NCBI GenBank assembly: GCA_020637615.1
Contig: JACKKC010000005.1
Location: 1-64,000, forward strand
DNA: 64,000 bases
From: Rhodovulum sp.
Lineage (GTDB): Bacteria; Pseudomonadota; Alphaproteobacteria; Rhodobacterales; Rhodobacteraceae
Reading direction: 5' to 3'
Positions 52,751 to 63,357 of this stretch are shown in pieces (within the stretch, counting starts at the first letter, position 1; every line of letters begins with the position of its first letter). The translations under genes and the position numbers were made by a program. The notes below the pieces were generated by a model. It worked only from the letters and a program-made list of their open reading frames with translations. It was not told where the DNA came from and searched no databases.

Positions 52751-53570
52751 GGCGGCGCCTCCGGATCCGGGCGATGACGAGCACGGCGGCATGGTCGAGG
52801 AGCGGCGCGAAGATGCTGGCGAGCAGTGCCGCGAAGACGATGGCTTCGGGCGCGACCGCGGCGCCCGGCGCGGTGTCGAAGGCCACGGCGAGCCCGCCGG
52901 CGAGCGCGCCGTAGAGCCAGCGTCCGGCATTGGTGGAGGCGGCGCCGAAGGGGTCGCAGATCAGGAAGACGAGGCCGAAGGCGAGGCTCGCGCCGGTAGG
53001 CCCGGGGTCGAGCGGCTGGCCGGTGGCGAGGCTCGCGGCGGCGAAGCCGAGGAGTGCCGCCAGGGCGACGCGCCAGGAGATCAACCGGAGATAGAGCAGC
53101 AGCGCCGCGCCGGGGAGCGTGGCCATCGCCACCGCGCCACTGTCGCCCGCGAAGGGAATCGCGGCGAAGGAGAAGCGCAGGAAGGCGAGCGCGACGACGC
53201 CGGCGGCGAGGAAGCCGAAGCCCCTGCCGCCGAAGATCAGCTCGCCCAGCACCACGCCGAGCGAGAGTGCCAGCGCCAGCTGCCAGAGCGGCGCGCCGGC
53301 GGGCACCATGACCGCGACGACCAGCGCCGTGGTGACGCCGTGCCAGCTCCAGGCGCGCCCGCGCAGCAGCGCGAAGAGCGTCTCCCAGAAGAAGGTCACC
53401 GCCAGGGAAGTGGCGAGCAGCAGCGCCTGTGCGCCGCCGCCGGCGAGCAGCACCACGGCGAGCGGGGGCAGCAACGCGGCCGCCTGGGCGAAGGTGACCT
53501 CGGCCGGTTCCCAGCGGCTGCGCAGGAAGGGCGCCGCATCGGCGGCAGCGGAGAGGGTGAGCGGGTTCAT
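52743..53570 (-). CDS. nqrB: NQR subunit B, short divergent form
   Basis: 275 aa against about 410 in typical NqrB. The conserved core aligns by eye: FFWETLFALLRG, VPAGAPLWQLALALSLGVVLGELIFGG, ISWRVALAALLG, FLICDPFGAASTNAGRWLYG, and LFAPLLDHAAV-type end (IFAPLLDHAAVLVIARIRRR). Missing are about 130 N-terminal residues and the loop that carries the SGAT flavin-attachment motif (here SGAVAMATLPGAALLLY). It still has about eight helices. The frame is open on both sides of the gap, so this is not a frameshift effect. It may lack the covalent FMN; function as a redox-less scaffold is possible. Confidence 0.85.
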   Translation of the reverse strand: MNPLTLSAAADAAPFLRSRWEPAEVTFAQAAALLPPLAVVLLAGGGAQALLLATSLAVTFFWETLFALLRGRAWSWHGVTTALVVAVMVPAGAPLWQLALALSLGVVLGELIFGGRGFGFLAAGVVALAFLRFSFAAIPFAGDSGAVAMATLPGAALLLYLRLISWRVALAALLGFAAASLATGQPLDPGPTGASLAFGLVFLICDPFGAASTNAGRWLYGALAGGLAVAFDTAPGAAVAPEAIVFAALLASIFAPLLDHAAVLVIARIRRRRHG

Positions 53571-54838
53571 GCGGCCTCGGCGAGATCGTCGAGGACGCGC
53601 CGCAGCAGACGGCCGTAGTCCGCGCCGCTGGAGCAGAAGCAGGAGAGCAGCGCCACGTCCTCCTCGACGAGGTCGAGGGCGCCGAGGCGCTCGGCGGTTT
53701 CGCTGTCGCCGACCGCCAGCGCCCGCATCAGCGGCACGGGCGGGATGCCGAAGGGCAGCAGGCCCTCGAGCCTTTCGCTGGCGATGAGCGGGCGCGGCCC
53801 CCGGCCGGGCCGCCCGAGCCACCAGGGCAGGGGAAGGCGCCGCGCCTCGGGCCGGGCGTCGAGGACCGTCACCTGGTGGTGATGGCGCCCGAGCCAGGCC
53901 GCCTCGCGTCCCGCCAGCACCGAGCCCGAGAGGATGCGCGCGAAGCCGTCGCGCCCGCCCGGTGCGACCTCGCCCGCGGTCAGGTCGCGCAGGCTCGCGC
54001 CCATGACCGTGCGCACCAGCCGCGGGTTAAGGGCGCGGGGGCCGCCGAGCGCGACCACGCGCTCGGAGCGATAGTCGCCGGTCTCGAAGAGATGGCCGAT
54101 GGCGGTCACGTCCTGGTAGCCGATGGTCCAGACCTCGCCCGGTCCGATCTCGGGGCGCAGGCGGTAGAGCTGCGCGCCTGGGAGCCCGGCGGGATGCGGG
54201 CCGGAGATCTCGACGGCGCAGATGCGGTCCCCGGCCGTGGCGGCGAGGCCGGCGCCGGGCGGTTGGGCGACGAAGACCGGCCCTGTGGTCAGCGCCGCGA
54301 GCACGGTCAGGCCGCGATCGAAGGCAGGGCCGCGGTCCGCCAGCACGACGCGCGGGTCGGGCGCGAGCGGGTTGCTGTCGGTGGCGCTGACGAGGATCGC
54401 CACCGGCGTCCCGTCCGGCGCGGGCACCCTTCCGAAGGGGCGTGCGAGGAAGGCCGGCCAGAGGCCGCGCGCCAGCAGGGTCTCGCGCGCGTCGCCCGCC
54501 GGCGGGGTGGCGGGCGTCCCGGCGTCGTCATCCTCAGGGTCGGCTTGCCCGGTGCGGCGCAGCACCATGGCCGAGAGCGTCCTGCGGGGGCCGAAGTCGA
54601 TGGCCTCGACGACGCCGGTTAGGGGCGAGACATAGGCGATCGCCGGGTGCCTGCGGTCGGTGAAGAGCACCTGGCCGCGCCGCACGGGGTCGCCGGGCGC
54701 GACCGCGAGGGCGGGCCGGAGGCCGGGGCAATCGGCACCGAGGATCGCCGCCGATCCGACCGGGGCGGCGTCTTCCACGCTCTGCCGCGGCGCTCCGGGC
54801 AGGGCGGGATCGTAGCCCTTCCTGATCGAGAAAAGCAT
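53567..54838 (-). CDS. nqrA: NQR subunit A
   Basis: 423 aa, slightly shorter than the usual 445. NqrA motifs: IRKGYDPALPGAP start, DRRHPAIAYVSPLTGVVEAI (barrel-sandwich domain), RPFGRVPAPDGTPVAILVSATDSNPLAPDP, YQDVTAIGHLFETGDY, NPRLVRTVMGASLRDLT, and CFCSSGADYGRLLRR near the end. It is the cytoplasmic subunit thought to handle the quinone side. First gene of an 11- to 12-gene operon; an FNR-like box lies 92 bp upstream. Confidence 0.95.
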   Translation of the reverse strand: MLFSIRKGYDPALPGAPRQSVEDAAPVGSAAILGADCPGLRPALAVAPGDPVRRGQVLFTDRRHPAIAYVSPLTGVVEAIDFGPRRTLSAMVLRRTGQADPEDDDAGTPATPPAGDARETLLARGLWPAFLARPFGRVPAPDGTPVAILVSATDSNPLAPDPRVVLADRGPAFDRGLTVLAALTTGPVFVAQPPGAGLAATAGDRICAVEISGPHPAGLPGAQLYRLRPEIGPGEVWTIGYQDVTAIGHLFETGDYRSERVVALGGPRALNPRLVRTVMGASLRDLTAGEVAPGGRDGFARILSGSVLAGREAAWLGRHHHQVTVLDARPEARRLPLPWWLGRPGRGPRPLIASERLEGLLPFGIPPVPLMRALAVGDSETAERLGALDLVEEDVALLSCFCSSGADYGRLLRRVLDDLAEAA

Positions 54839-54929
54839 TCCTGTCCTTCAATCACGCGGCGCCGACCGGGAGGATCGGGATGACGGCCGAATCCGTCTCC
54901 GAGGCTGCGGGAAGCGGCGGGACGGCACC

Positions 54930-54943
54930 TTGACCTCGATCAA
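54930..54943. promoter_or_regulatory. FNR/FnrL-type box between nqrA and the cytochrome gene
   Basis: TTGACCTCGATCAA matches the FNR consensus TTGATNNNNATCAA at 9 of 10 fixed positions. It lies 92 bp before nqrA and about 90 bp before the cytochrome start, so it could serve either divergent gene. Oxygen-linked control is an inference. Confidence 0.6.
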
Positions 54944-55033
54944 AGCCGGGGCGGCGGGGCGACGGTATCGTTCCTGCACATATCGCCATGCGAAACCGCC
55001 GAAACACGCGGCGAGACGAGAGGGAGTCCCGGC

Positions 55034-56119
55034 ATGACCTTGCGAAATGTCGTCGCGGCCGCGGCGCTGGTGATCGCCGCGACGGCGCCGCTGCCGGCTT
55101 TTGCCGAGGTGCCGCCGAATCTCTCGGCGATCGTCGCGGCCTGGCTCGCCTCGCCGCATGCCAAGCGCGACGCGGAGGCCTTCACCCATTGGAACGAGGA
55201 GGGCGCGGTCGAGGTGGAATGCGCGCGGTGCCACTCCGGTCCGGGCTTCATCGATTTCGTCGGCGCGGACGGCAGTGCCGCGGGCGTCGTGGATCATCCC
55301 GCGGCCACCGGGGCGCCGGTCGATTGCGCGACCTGCCACAATCCCGCTGCCATGGCGCTCGAATCGATCACCTTTCCCTCCGGCGTGACCGTCGCGGGGC
55401 TCGGGGCTTCGAGCGTCTGCACGGTTTGCCACCAGGGGCGCGAATCGGGCGACAGCGTCGCCGCGGCCGTGGCGGGAATGGAGGAGGACGCGGTCTCGGC
55501 CGATCTCGGCTTCATCAACGTGCATTACCGCGCCGCGGCGGCGACGCTGCTCGGCGGCGCCGTGCGCGGCGGCTATCAATACGACGGCAAGACCTATGTG
55601 GAGCGGTTCGTCCACCCGGCGCCGCTCGACAGCTGCACCGGCTGCCACAACCCGCATTCGCTCGAAGTGGCGATGACCAGCTGCGTGGCCTGCCACAAGA
55701 CCAGCGAGACGATCGCCGCCATCCGCACCGGCACCGCGGATCTCGACGGGGACGGGGACGTGACCGAGGGCGTGGCGGGCGAGATAGCCACGCTGCATGA
55801 GCGCCTCGGGCAGGGGATCGCGGCCTATGCCGCGGAGGTCGCGGGCGCGCCGATCGTCTACGACCCCAATGTCTACCCGTATTTCTTCAACGACACAGAT
55901 GCGGACGGCGCGGTCGGTGCAGGCGAGGCGGTCTTTCCCAACCGCTATGCCAGCTGGACGCCGCGGCTGCTCCGGGCCGCCTACAACTACCAGTTCCTGG
56001 CCAAGGACCCGGGGGCCTTCGCCCATAACCCGCGCTATGCCACGCAGATCACCTACGACAGCCTCGAGGATCTGTCCCAGAAGGTGGACATCGACATGGG
56101 CGGCATGACGCGTCCGTGA
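55034..56119 (+). CDS. Pentaheme c-type cytochrome
   Basis: 361 aa. A Sec signal (residues 1-25, ending AFA) is followed by five CxxCH heme sites: CARCH, CATCH, CTVCH, CTGCH and CVACH. After the fourth and fifth sites there is a calcium-binding-like loop DLDGDGDVTEG and a second Asp-rich loop (NDTDADGAVGAGE), both EF-hand-like. The protein would be periplasmic. The last 100 residues have no heme sites. It is divergent from nqrA with a shared FNR-like box. The electron partner is unknown. Confidence 0.9.
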   Translation: MTLRNVVAAAALVIAATAPLPAFAEVPPNLSAIVAAWLASPHAKRDAEAFTHWNEEGAVEVECARCHSGPGFIDFVGADGSAAGVVDHPAATGAPVDCATCHNPAAMALESITFPSGVTVAGLGASSVCTVCHQGRESGDSVAAAVAGMEEDAVSADLGFINVHYRAAAATLLGGAVRGGYQYDGKTYVERFVHPAPLDSCTGCHNPHSLEVAMTSCVACHKTSETIAAIRTGTADLDGDGDVTEGVAGEIATLHERLGQGIAAYAAEVAGAPIVYDPNVYPYFFNDTDADGAVGAGEAVFPNRYASWTPRLLRAAYNYQFLAKDPGAFAHNPRYATQITYDSLEDLSQKVDIDMGGMTRP

Positions 56120-56139
56120 CGGCGGCGGATCGCTGAGCC

Positions 56140-57324
56140 ATGGGGTCGCCGGAGTTCCTCATCGCCTTCGGCATCCTCTTCCTGGCCGGGCTCGCGCTCG
56201 ATTCCTTCGGCCGCCGGGTGCATGTGCCGCGGGTGACGCTGCTGATCATGCTCGGCGCCGTGGTCGGGCCGCCGGTGCTCGACCTGCTGCCGGCGGGCAT
56301 CGACGGGGCGAGCGACCTGCTCGCGCCGACGGCGCTCACCATGGTGGCCTTCCTGCTCGGCAGCGCGCTCGAGCCCTCCACCCTGCGCGCCCATGGCCGC
56401 GAGATCATCGTCATCTCGCTGACCGCGGTGATCGTCTCGGTGCTGGTGATCGCCTCCGGGCTGATCCTCGTCGGCGTGCCGGTCGCCTCGGCGCTGCTGC
56501 TCGGCGGCATCTCGGCGGCGACCGATCCCGCGGCGACGCGCGACGTGGTCCAGCAATCCGGGGCCACGGGGCGTTTTCCGACCAACCTGCTCGGCATCGT
56601 CGCCATCGACGACGCCTGGGGCCTGATCGCCTTCAGCATCGTGCTGACCATCGCGAGCGTGATGACCGGCGGCGAGGCAGGCGACCATGTCCTGCTCGGT
56701 CTGCGCGAGGCGGGGGGCGCGGTGGCGCTGGGACTGGCGATCGGGCTTCCGGCCGCCTATCTGACCGGGCGCATCAAGCCCGGCGAGCCCACGCTGATCG
56801 AGGCGCTGGGGCTCGTCTTCCTCTGCGCCGGCCTCGCGATCCAGTTCGGTTTCTCGTTCCTGCTCGCGGGCATGGTCTGCGGGGCGACCATCGTCAATTT
56901 CGCCAGCCATCACGAGCGTCCAATCAACGAGATCGAACGCATCGAATGGCCGTTCATGCTGCTCTTCTTCGTCATGGCCGGGGCCTCGCTGGAAACCACG
57001 GATCTGGCCGGGATGGGCTTGGCCGGCATCGCCTACGTGGTCCTGCGCTTCGCCTCGCGCATCCTCGGGGGCTGGCTCGGCGGGCGGCTCGCCGGGCTGC
57101 CGGGGCGCGAGAGCCGGCTGACCGGGCTCGCGCTGATGCCGCAGGCCGGCGTGGCGATCGGCATGGCGCTGGTCGCCGCGGAGCGCTTTCCCGATTTCGG
57201 CCGGCCTATCCTCGCCATCACCATCGCCAGCACCATCGCCTTCGAACTCGTCGGGCCGCTGATGACCCAGATCGCCCTGGCGCGGGCGAGCCGGGATGCG
57301 GCGCGGAATGCGGCGCCGCATTGA
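56140..57324 (+). CDS. Cation/proton antiporter (CPA2/KefB-like)
   Basis: 394 aa with about twelve helices. The ion-site motif is LGGISAATDPAATRDVVQ, with a second acidic helix near LLGIVAIDDAWGLIAFSIV (Asp-Asp as in Na+/H+ antiporters). PEFLIAFGILFLAGLALDSFGRR is the usual first helix. It may exchange Na+ or K+ for H+. Its position next to the Na+-pumping NQR (in divergence) and directly after the cytochrome gene (20 bp) suggests sodium balance; this is inferred. Confidence 0.9.
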   Translation: MGSPEFLIAFGILFLAGLALDSFGRRVHVPRVTLLIMLGAVVGPPVLDLLPAGIDGASDLLAPTALTMVAFLLGSALEPSTLRAHGREIIVISLTAVIVSVLVIASGLILVGVPVASALLLGGISAATDPAATRDVVQQSGATGRFPTNLLGIVAIDDAWGLIAFSIVLTIASVMTGGEAGDHVLLGLREAGGAVALGLAIGLPAAYLTGRIKPGEPTLIEALGLVFLCAGLAIQFGFSFLLAGMVCGATIVNFASHHERPINEIERIEWPFMLLFFVMAGASLETTDLAGMGLAGIAYVVLRFASRILGGWLGGRLAGLPGRESRLTGLALMPQAGVAIGMALVAAERFPDFGRPILAITIASTIAFELVGPLMTQIALARASRDAARNAAPH

Positions 57325-57389
57325 TGCGACCTTGTGGACAAGTGCTGCCGCTGCACGCATGCTCGGACCACAACAAGGGAGTCTGACCC

Positions 57390-58418
57390 ATGACGAAGAC
57401 GAAGACCGGCCGGATCGTCACGGCCGCCGCGGTGGCCGCGACCTGGGCGGGCGCGAGCCTCGCCGCCGATTTCTCCGCCTGCCAGGTGACCGACACCGGC
57501 GGCATCGACGACAACAGCTTCAACCAGACCGCCTGGAAGGGCGTGGAGGACGCGGTATCGGAGTTCGGCGTGACCGGGCGCTATCTCGAATCCACGGCCG
57601 AGACCGACTACGAGGCGAACATCAACTCGCTGCTCGGCGGCGAATGCGACATCATCATCACCGTGGGCTTCCTGCTCGGCGATGCCACCAAGAAGGCGGC
57701 CGAGGCCAATCCCGAGCAGATGTTCTCCATCGTCGACTTCGCCTATGACCCGGCGATCCCGAACGTGCTCGGCCAGGTCTATGCCACCGACCAGGCGGCC
57801 TTCCTGGCGGGCTATCTGGCCGCCGGCATGACCCAGACCGGGACCCTGGGCACCTTCGGGGGCATCAACATCCCGCCGGTGACGATCTTCATGGACGGCT
57901 TCTACCGCGGGGCGCAGTACTACAACGCCCAGAACGGCACCTCGGTCACCGTGCTCGGCTGGAATCCCGACACGGGCGAGGGGCTCTTCACCAACAATTT
58001 CGAATCGCTCGACGACGGCCGGGCCTTCGCGCAGAACCTCTACGACGAGGGCGCGGACATCGTGCTGCCGGTGGCGGGGCCCGTGGGGCTCGGCTCGGCG
58101 GCGCTGGCGGACGAGCTGGGCACCGACGCGCTCAAGATCGTCGGGGTCGACGCCGATCTCTACCTGACCGACCCGGAGAAGAAGCATGTCTATCTGACCT
58201 CGATCACCAAGCGCATGGACGCCACCGTGCGCGAGGTGATCGCGCTCGCCCAGGCCGGCGATTTCGAGGGCGGGGTGCTCGTGGGCACGCTGGAGAACGG
58301 CGGCGTCGATCTCGCGCCCTTCCACGACATGGAGGATCTGGTGCCCGCCGAGTTGAAGGAACAGGTCGAGGCGATCCGGGCCGGCATCATCGACGGCTCG
58401 ATCGCGGTCGACGGCTGA
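57390..58418 (+). CDS. BMP-family ABC substrate-binding protein (nucleoside type)
   Basis: 342 aa. Signal peptide (ends SLAADF). BMP/PnrA signs: CQVTDTGGIDDNSFNQTAWKG, TVGFLLGDATKKAAEANPEQ, DFAYDPAIPNVLGQVYATDQAAFLAGYLAA, and LPVAGPVGLGSAALADE. BMP proteins bind purine or pyrimidine nucleosides in the periplasm or as lipoproteins. Here no lipobox Cys is evident. It is the first gene of a complete importer. Confidence 0.95.
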   Translation: MTKTKTGRIVTAAAVAATWAGASLAADFSACQVTDTGGIDDNSFNQTAWKGVEDAVSEFGVTGRYLESTAETDYEANINSLLGGECDIIITVGFLLGDATKKAAEANPEQMFSIVDFAYDPAIPNVLGQVYATDQAAFLAGYLAAGMTQTGTLGTFGGINIPPVTIFMDGFYRGAQYYNAQNGTSVTVLGWNPDTGEGLFTNNFESLDDGRAFAQNLYDEGADIVLPVAGPVGLGSAALADELGTDALKIVGVDADLYLTDPEKKHVYLTSITKRMDATVREVIALAQAGDFEGGVLVGTLENGGVDLAPFHDMEDLVPAELKEQVEAIRAGIIDGSIAVDG

Positions 58419-58484
58419 GCCCGCCCCGCCGCCCCCGCCCGCGCGCGGGGCGGCGGTTCCCGTCCGCTTCAGGAGGCACCGATC
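58419..58484 (+). other. GC-rich hairpin between binding-protein and ATPase genes
   Basis: The spacer holds an inverted repeat (ccgccgcccc and ggggcggcgg arms) after the BMP stop. Such a hairpin often lowers transcription of downstream genes and raises the binding-protein level. It has no T run. The AGGAGG ribosome site of the ATPase follows at 58471. Confidence 0.45.
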
Positions 58485-59992
<1,508 letters not shown>

Positions 59993-59996
<4 letters not shown>

Positions 59997-61132
59997 GCGA
60001 GCAGGAGACCGAAGCGGGGCTGGCGGAATCGCTCCTGCGCCGCGCCGCGCCCGACCGTGCGGAGTTCGAGGATCTGGTGATCGTGCCGATCTTCGCGGTG
60101 GTCGTGGCGCTGATCCTCGGCGCGCTGACCATGCTCGCCACGAACGTCGACCTGCCGACCATCGGCAAGTCCTATCTCGCGCTGGTCCAGGGCTCGGTCG
60201 GCTCGCTCAACGCGCTCTCCGAGACGCTGACCGCCGCCGCGCCGCTGACGCTCGCGGGCCTCGGGATCGCGCTGGGGTTCCGTGCCGGGCTCTTCAACAT
60301 CGGCGCCGAGGGGCAGCTGCTGGTGGGCGGCATGGCCGCGGTGATCACCGGCTTCTCCTTCCCCGGCCTGCCCATGGCGATCCACCTGCCGCTGGCGCTC
60401 CTGGCCGGCGCGGTCGCGGGCGGGCTCTATGCCGGCATCGCCGGCTGGCTCAGGGCGGCGACCGGGGCGCATGAGGTGATCCTGACCATCATGCTCAACC
60501 TGATCGCCTTCCGGCTGGTCGACTACATGCTGCGCCTTCCCTGGGTCCAGCGCGAGGGTCGCGCCGATCCGATCTCGCGCTCGGTGCTGACCAGCGCGGA
60601 GCTGCCGCGCATCTTCACCTGGCTCGATCCGAACCTGCGGCTGCACTTGGGCATCGTGCTGACCCTGGCGGCCGTGCTCCTGGTGCATTGGGTGCTCTTC
60701 CGGACCAAGCTCGGCTTCGAGTTCCGCGCCAGCGGCGCCGGTCCGGACGCGGCGCGCTACGCGGGCATGCGGGCGGGGCTCCTGATCGTGATCGTGATGG
60801 CCTTCGCCGGGGCGCTCGCCGGCCTCGCGGGCGCCAATCAGGTGCTGGGCGTGCTCGGCCGCGCGACGCCGGGCTTCTCCTCCGGCATCGGCTTCGACGC
60901 CATCGCGGTGGCGCTGCTCGGACGATCGCATCCCTGGGGCGTGCTGGCCGCGGGGCTGCTCTTCGGGGCGCTGGAGGCCGGGGGGCGGCAGATGCAGGTG
61001 AGCGCGGGCGTCAGCCTCGACCTGATCGGCATCATCCAGGCGCTGATCATCGCCTTCATCGCCGCGCCGCTCCTGGTGCGCGCGATCTTCCCCTGGGGCT
61101 TCCGCCGCGCCGCGAAGGCGCCGAAGGAGTGA
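59993..61132 (+). CDS. Nucleoside ABC transporter permease 1
   Basis: 379 aa, about ten helices, BPD_transp_2 family (RbsC/YufP-like). Core motifs are LTLAGLGIALGFRAGLFNIGAEGQLLVGG, and GIGFDAIAVALLGRSHPWGVLAAGLLFGALEAGG. ATG overlaps the ATPase stop (ATGA). It pairs with the next permease to form the membrane pore for nucleoside uptake. Confidence 0.94.
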
Positions 61133-61136
61133 GACG

Positions 61137-62417
61137 GTGACCGCGATGCCCGATACTCCCGACACCCCCGCCCGTCCGGCCCGCAGACTCGATACCGCGA
61201 AGCTGCGCCAGGCGCGCGTCGCGGGCTGGGTGCTGATGGGGCTGGCGGTGATGGTGGCGCTGGTCTTCGCGCGCGACAGCGCGGGCACGGCCGTGTTCCG
61301 GCTCTCGCGGCCCAACGATCCGCTGGCGCTGCCCGATCTGGTCGTCGCCGCCGCGCCCTACAATTACTTCGCCGCGGCGCTGCTGGCCTTCCTCGGGGCG
61401 CGGCAGTTCATGCGCGGCGGCATGCGCTGGACCAGCCTCTCGCTCGGCCTGGGGCTCTTCATCGCGGTGACGGCCTTCCTCGTCTGGGCGACCGCCGGCA
61501 AGGCCTTCTCGCTGACCGGCATGCTGCAGGCGACCGTGGTGCGCGCGGTGCCGATCGCGCTCGGCGGGCTGGCCGGCGTGCTTTCCGAGCGTGTCGCGGT
61601 GGTCAACATCGCCATCGAGGGCATGCTGCTCGCCGGCGCCTTCACCGGTGCGCTGATCGGCTCGCTCCTCGGGGGCTGGGGCGGGCTCGCCGCGGCGGTG
61701 GCGATGGGTGGCGTCTTCGGCTTCATCCTCGCGGCGCTGGTGGTGACCTACCGCGTCGACCAGATCATCGCCGGCGTGGTCATCAACCTCTTCGTGCTGG
61801 GCGTGACCTCCTATGTCAGCAGCCAAGTCTATCAGGAACACCGCTTCCTCAACAACGCGCCGGTCTTCGCGCCGGTCAAGATCCCGCTCCTGGGCGACCT
61901 GCCGGTGATCGGGCCGGTGCTCTTCAACCAGAACCTCTTCGTCTACGGTGCCATGGTGATGGTGGCGGTGGCGACCTACTACCTCTTCCACACCCGCTAC
62001 GGGCTGCGTGCCCGCGCCGTGGGCGAGCATCCGCGGGCGGCCGATACGCTGGGGATCAACGTCTATCGCACGCGCTACATCAACGTCACGATCGCGGGCA
62101 TGGTCGCGGGCTTCGGCGGCGCCTGGTTCACGCTCGGCTCGGTCGGGCGCTTCGACGAGAACATGACCGGCGGGCGCGGCTATATCGGGCTGGCGGCGAT
62201 GATCTTCGGGCGCTGGCACCCGGTCGGCGCGCTGGCCGCGGCGCTTGTCTTCGGCTTCGCGGATTCGCTGCAGCAGAAGCTCGCGCTGCTGCAGACGCCG
62301 ATCCCCTCGGAATTCCTCGCCATGGCGCCCTATATCGCCACCATCGTCCTGGTGGCCGGGCTCGTTGGCCGCGCCCGCCCGCCGGCCGCCGACGGCCAGC
62401 CCTACATCAAGGAATAG
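61137..62417 (+). CDS. Nucleoside ABC transporter permease 2
   Basis: 426 aa from GTG 61137; ATG 61146 is an alternative (3 residues shorter). BPD_transp_2 family (YufQ-like). VPIALGGLAGVLSERVAVVNIAIEGMLLAGAF is the hallmark; FGRWHPVGALAAALVFGFADSLQQK lies near the end. An extra N-terminal part of about 130 residues has additional helices. Last gene of the importer operon. Confidence 0.94.
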   Translation: MTAMPDTPDTPARPARRLDTAKLRQARVAGWVLMGLAVMVALVFARDSAGTAVFRLSRPNDPLALPDLVVAAAPYNYFAAALLAFLGARQFMRGGMRWTSLSLGLGLFIAVTAFLVWATAGKAFSLTGMLQATVVRAVPIALGGLAGVLSERVAVVNIAIEGMLLAGAFTGALIGSLLGGWGGLAAAVAMGGVFGFILAALVVTYRVDQIIAGVVINLFVLGVTSYVSSQVYQEHRFLNNAPVFAPVKIPLLGDLPVIGPVLFNQNLFVYGAMVMVAVATYYLFHTRYGLRARAVGEHPRAADTLGINVYRTRYINVTIAGMVAGFGGAWFTLGSVGRFDENMTGGRGYIGLAAMIFGRWHPVGALAAALVFGFADSLQQKLALLQTPIPSEFLAMAPYIATIVLVAGLVGRARPPAADGQPYIKE

Positions 62418-62474
62418 GGCGGGCCGGCGCGGGGCCGGGGAAGGGGACGGCTGCGAAGCGACCTCGCGGCGGCG

Positions 62475-63224
62475 CTACCGGGCGTCGGATGCCTCGATCT
62501 CCGGGCGGCGTTCGATGGCACCGAAGATCGATCGGCCGCGCGGATCGCGCATCTCGACCGTCAGGCTGACGCGGGGGCCGATGTCGATCGCCCCGGCGAA
62601 GGCGAGGGGATCCGCGAGCAGGATCGCCCCGGAGGGGATCGGTGCGGCGCGGGCGGCCGCCGCGACCAGCGCCGCGAGATCGATGTCGGCGGCACCCTCC
62701 GCGGCCAGGGCTCCGTCGAGGAGGACGCGGAGACGGGCCGGCGCCGCATCGTCGAAGTCGTCCGGCGTCGCCGCGACCGGGGAGAGCGCGACCGCATCGC
62801 CGCCGATCCCGGCCGCCAGCATGACGAGCCGGACGGCGGCCCGGGCGGTGTCGCGGTCCGGTGCGGCGGCGACCGCGCCGGTGACGAGGGCGATCGAGGC
62901 GCGCAGGCGCTCGGTGGCGGCACTGATCGGCGCGCGCCGCCCCCGCGGATCGGCGAAGGCGTCGCGGGGCGAGGGTGCGCCGACGGGGAGGGCGGCGGGC
63001 AGCGGCGCGAGCGCCTCGCGTTCGTGGAAGCGCTCGACCGGTTGCACGCCGACCTCGATGCCGCGTGCGATCAGCGCGAGCTCCCGGCCGGCGCGCTCCC
63101 AATCGTCGAGCGCCGCCCGGAGGCTCGGCGCGACATGACGCGCGTCCGAGGCGCGGGTGAGGTCGCCGGAGACGACGACGAGACGGCCTTCGGGCGAGCC
63201 GTCGCGCAGGGATGCGAGCTTCAT
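62475..63224 (-). CDS. FAH-domain-like protein with atypical C-terminal half
   Basis: 249 aa. The first 75 residues (MKLASLRDGSPEGRLVVVSG, APSLRAALDDWERAGREL, EALAPLPAALPVG) match the N-terminal domain of fumarylacetoacetate hydrolases. The C-terminal metal-binding core (ExE...D motifs with GDH/GGMEHP) is not seen; instead there is an Ala-rich region ending DPRGRSIFGAIERRPE, which resembles the last strand of the family. It may have lost catalysis. Usual family length is about 330 aa. Confidence 0.7.
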   Translation of the reverse strand: MKLASLRDGSPEGRLVVVSGDLTRASDARHVAPSLRAALDDWERAGRELALIARGIEVGVQPVERFHEREALAPLPAALPVGAPSPRDAFADPRGRRAPISAATERLRASIALVTGAVAAAPDRDTARAAVRLVMLAAGIGGDAVALSPVAATPDDFDDAAPARLRVLLDGALAAEGAADIDLAALVAAAARAAPIPSGAILLADPLAFAGAIDIGPRVSLTVEMRDPRGRSIFGAIERRPEIEASDAR

Positions 63225-63357
63225 CGGGACACCGTTCCTGGGGCGGCCAGTCTATCGGCTCGCTCCGCCGCTGGCGAGGGCGGCTTTGCGGTGGACGGCG
63301 CGGAATCGCCAGTGAATGATCCCTGCGGCGCGCGCCGCGCCCCGGGACCCCTTGCGC

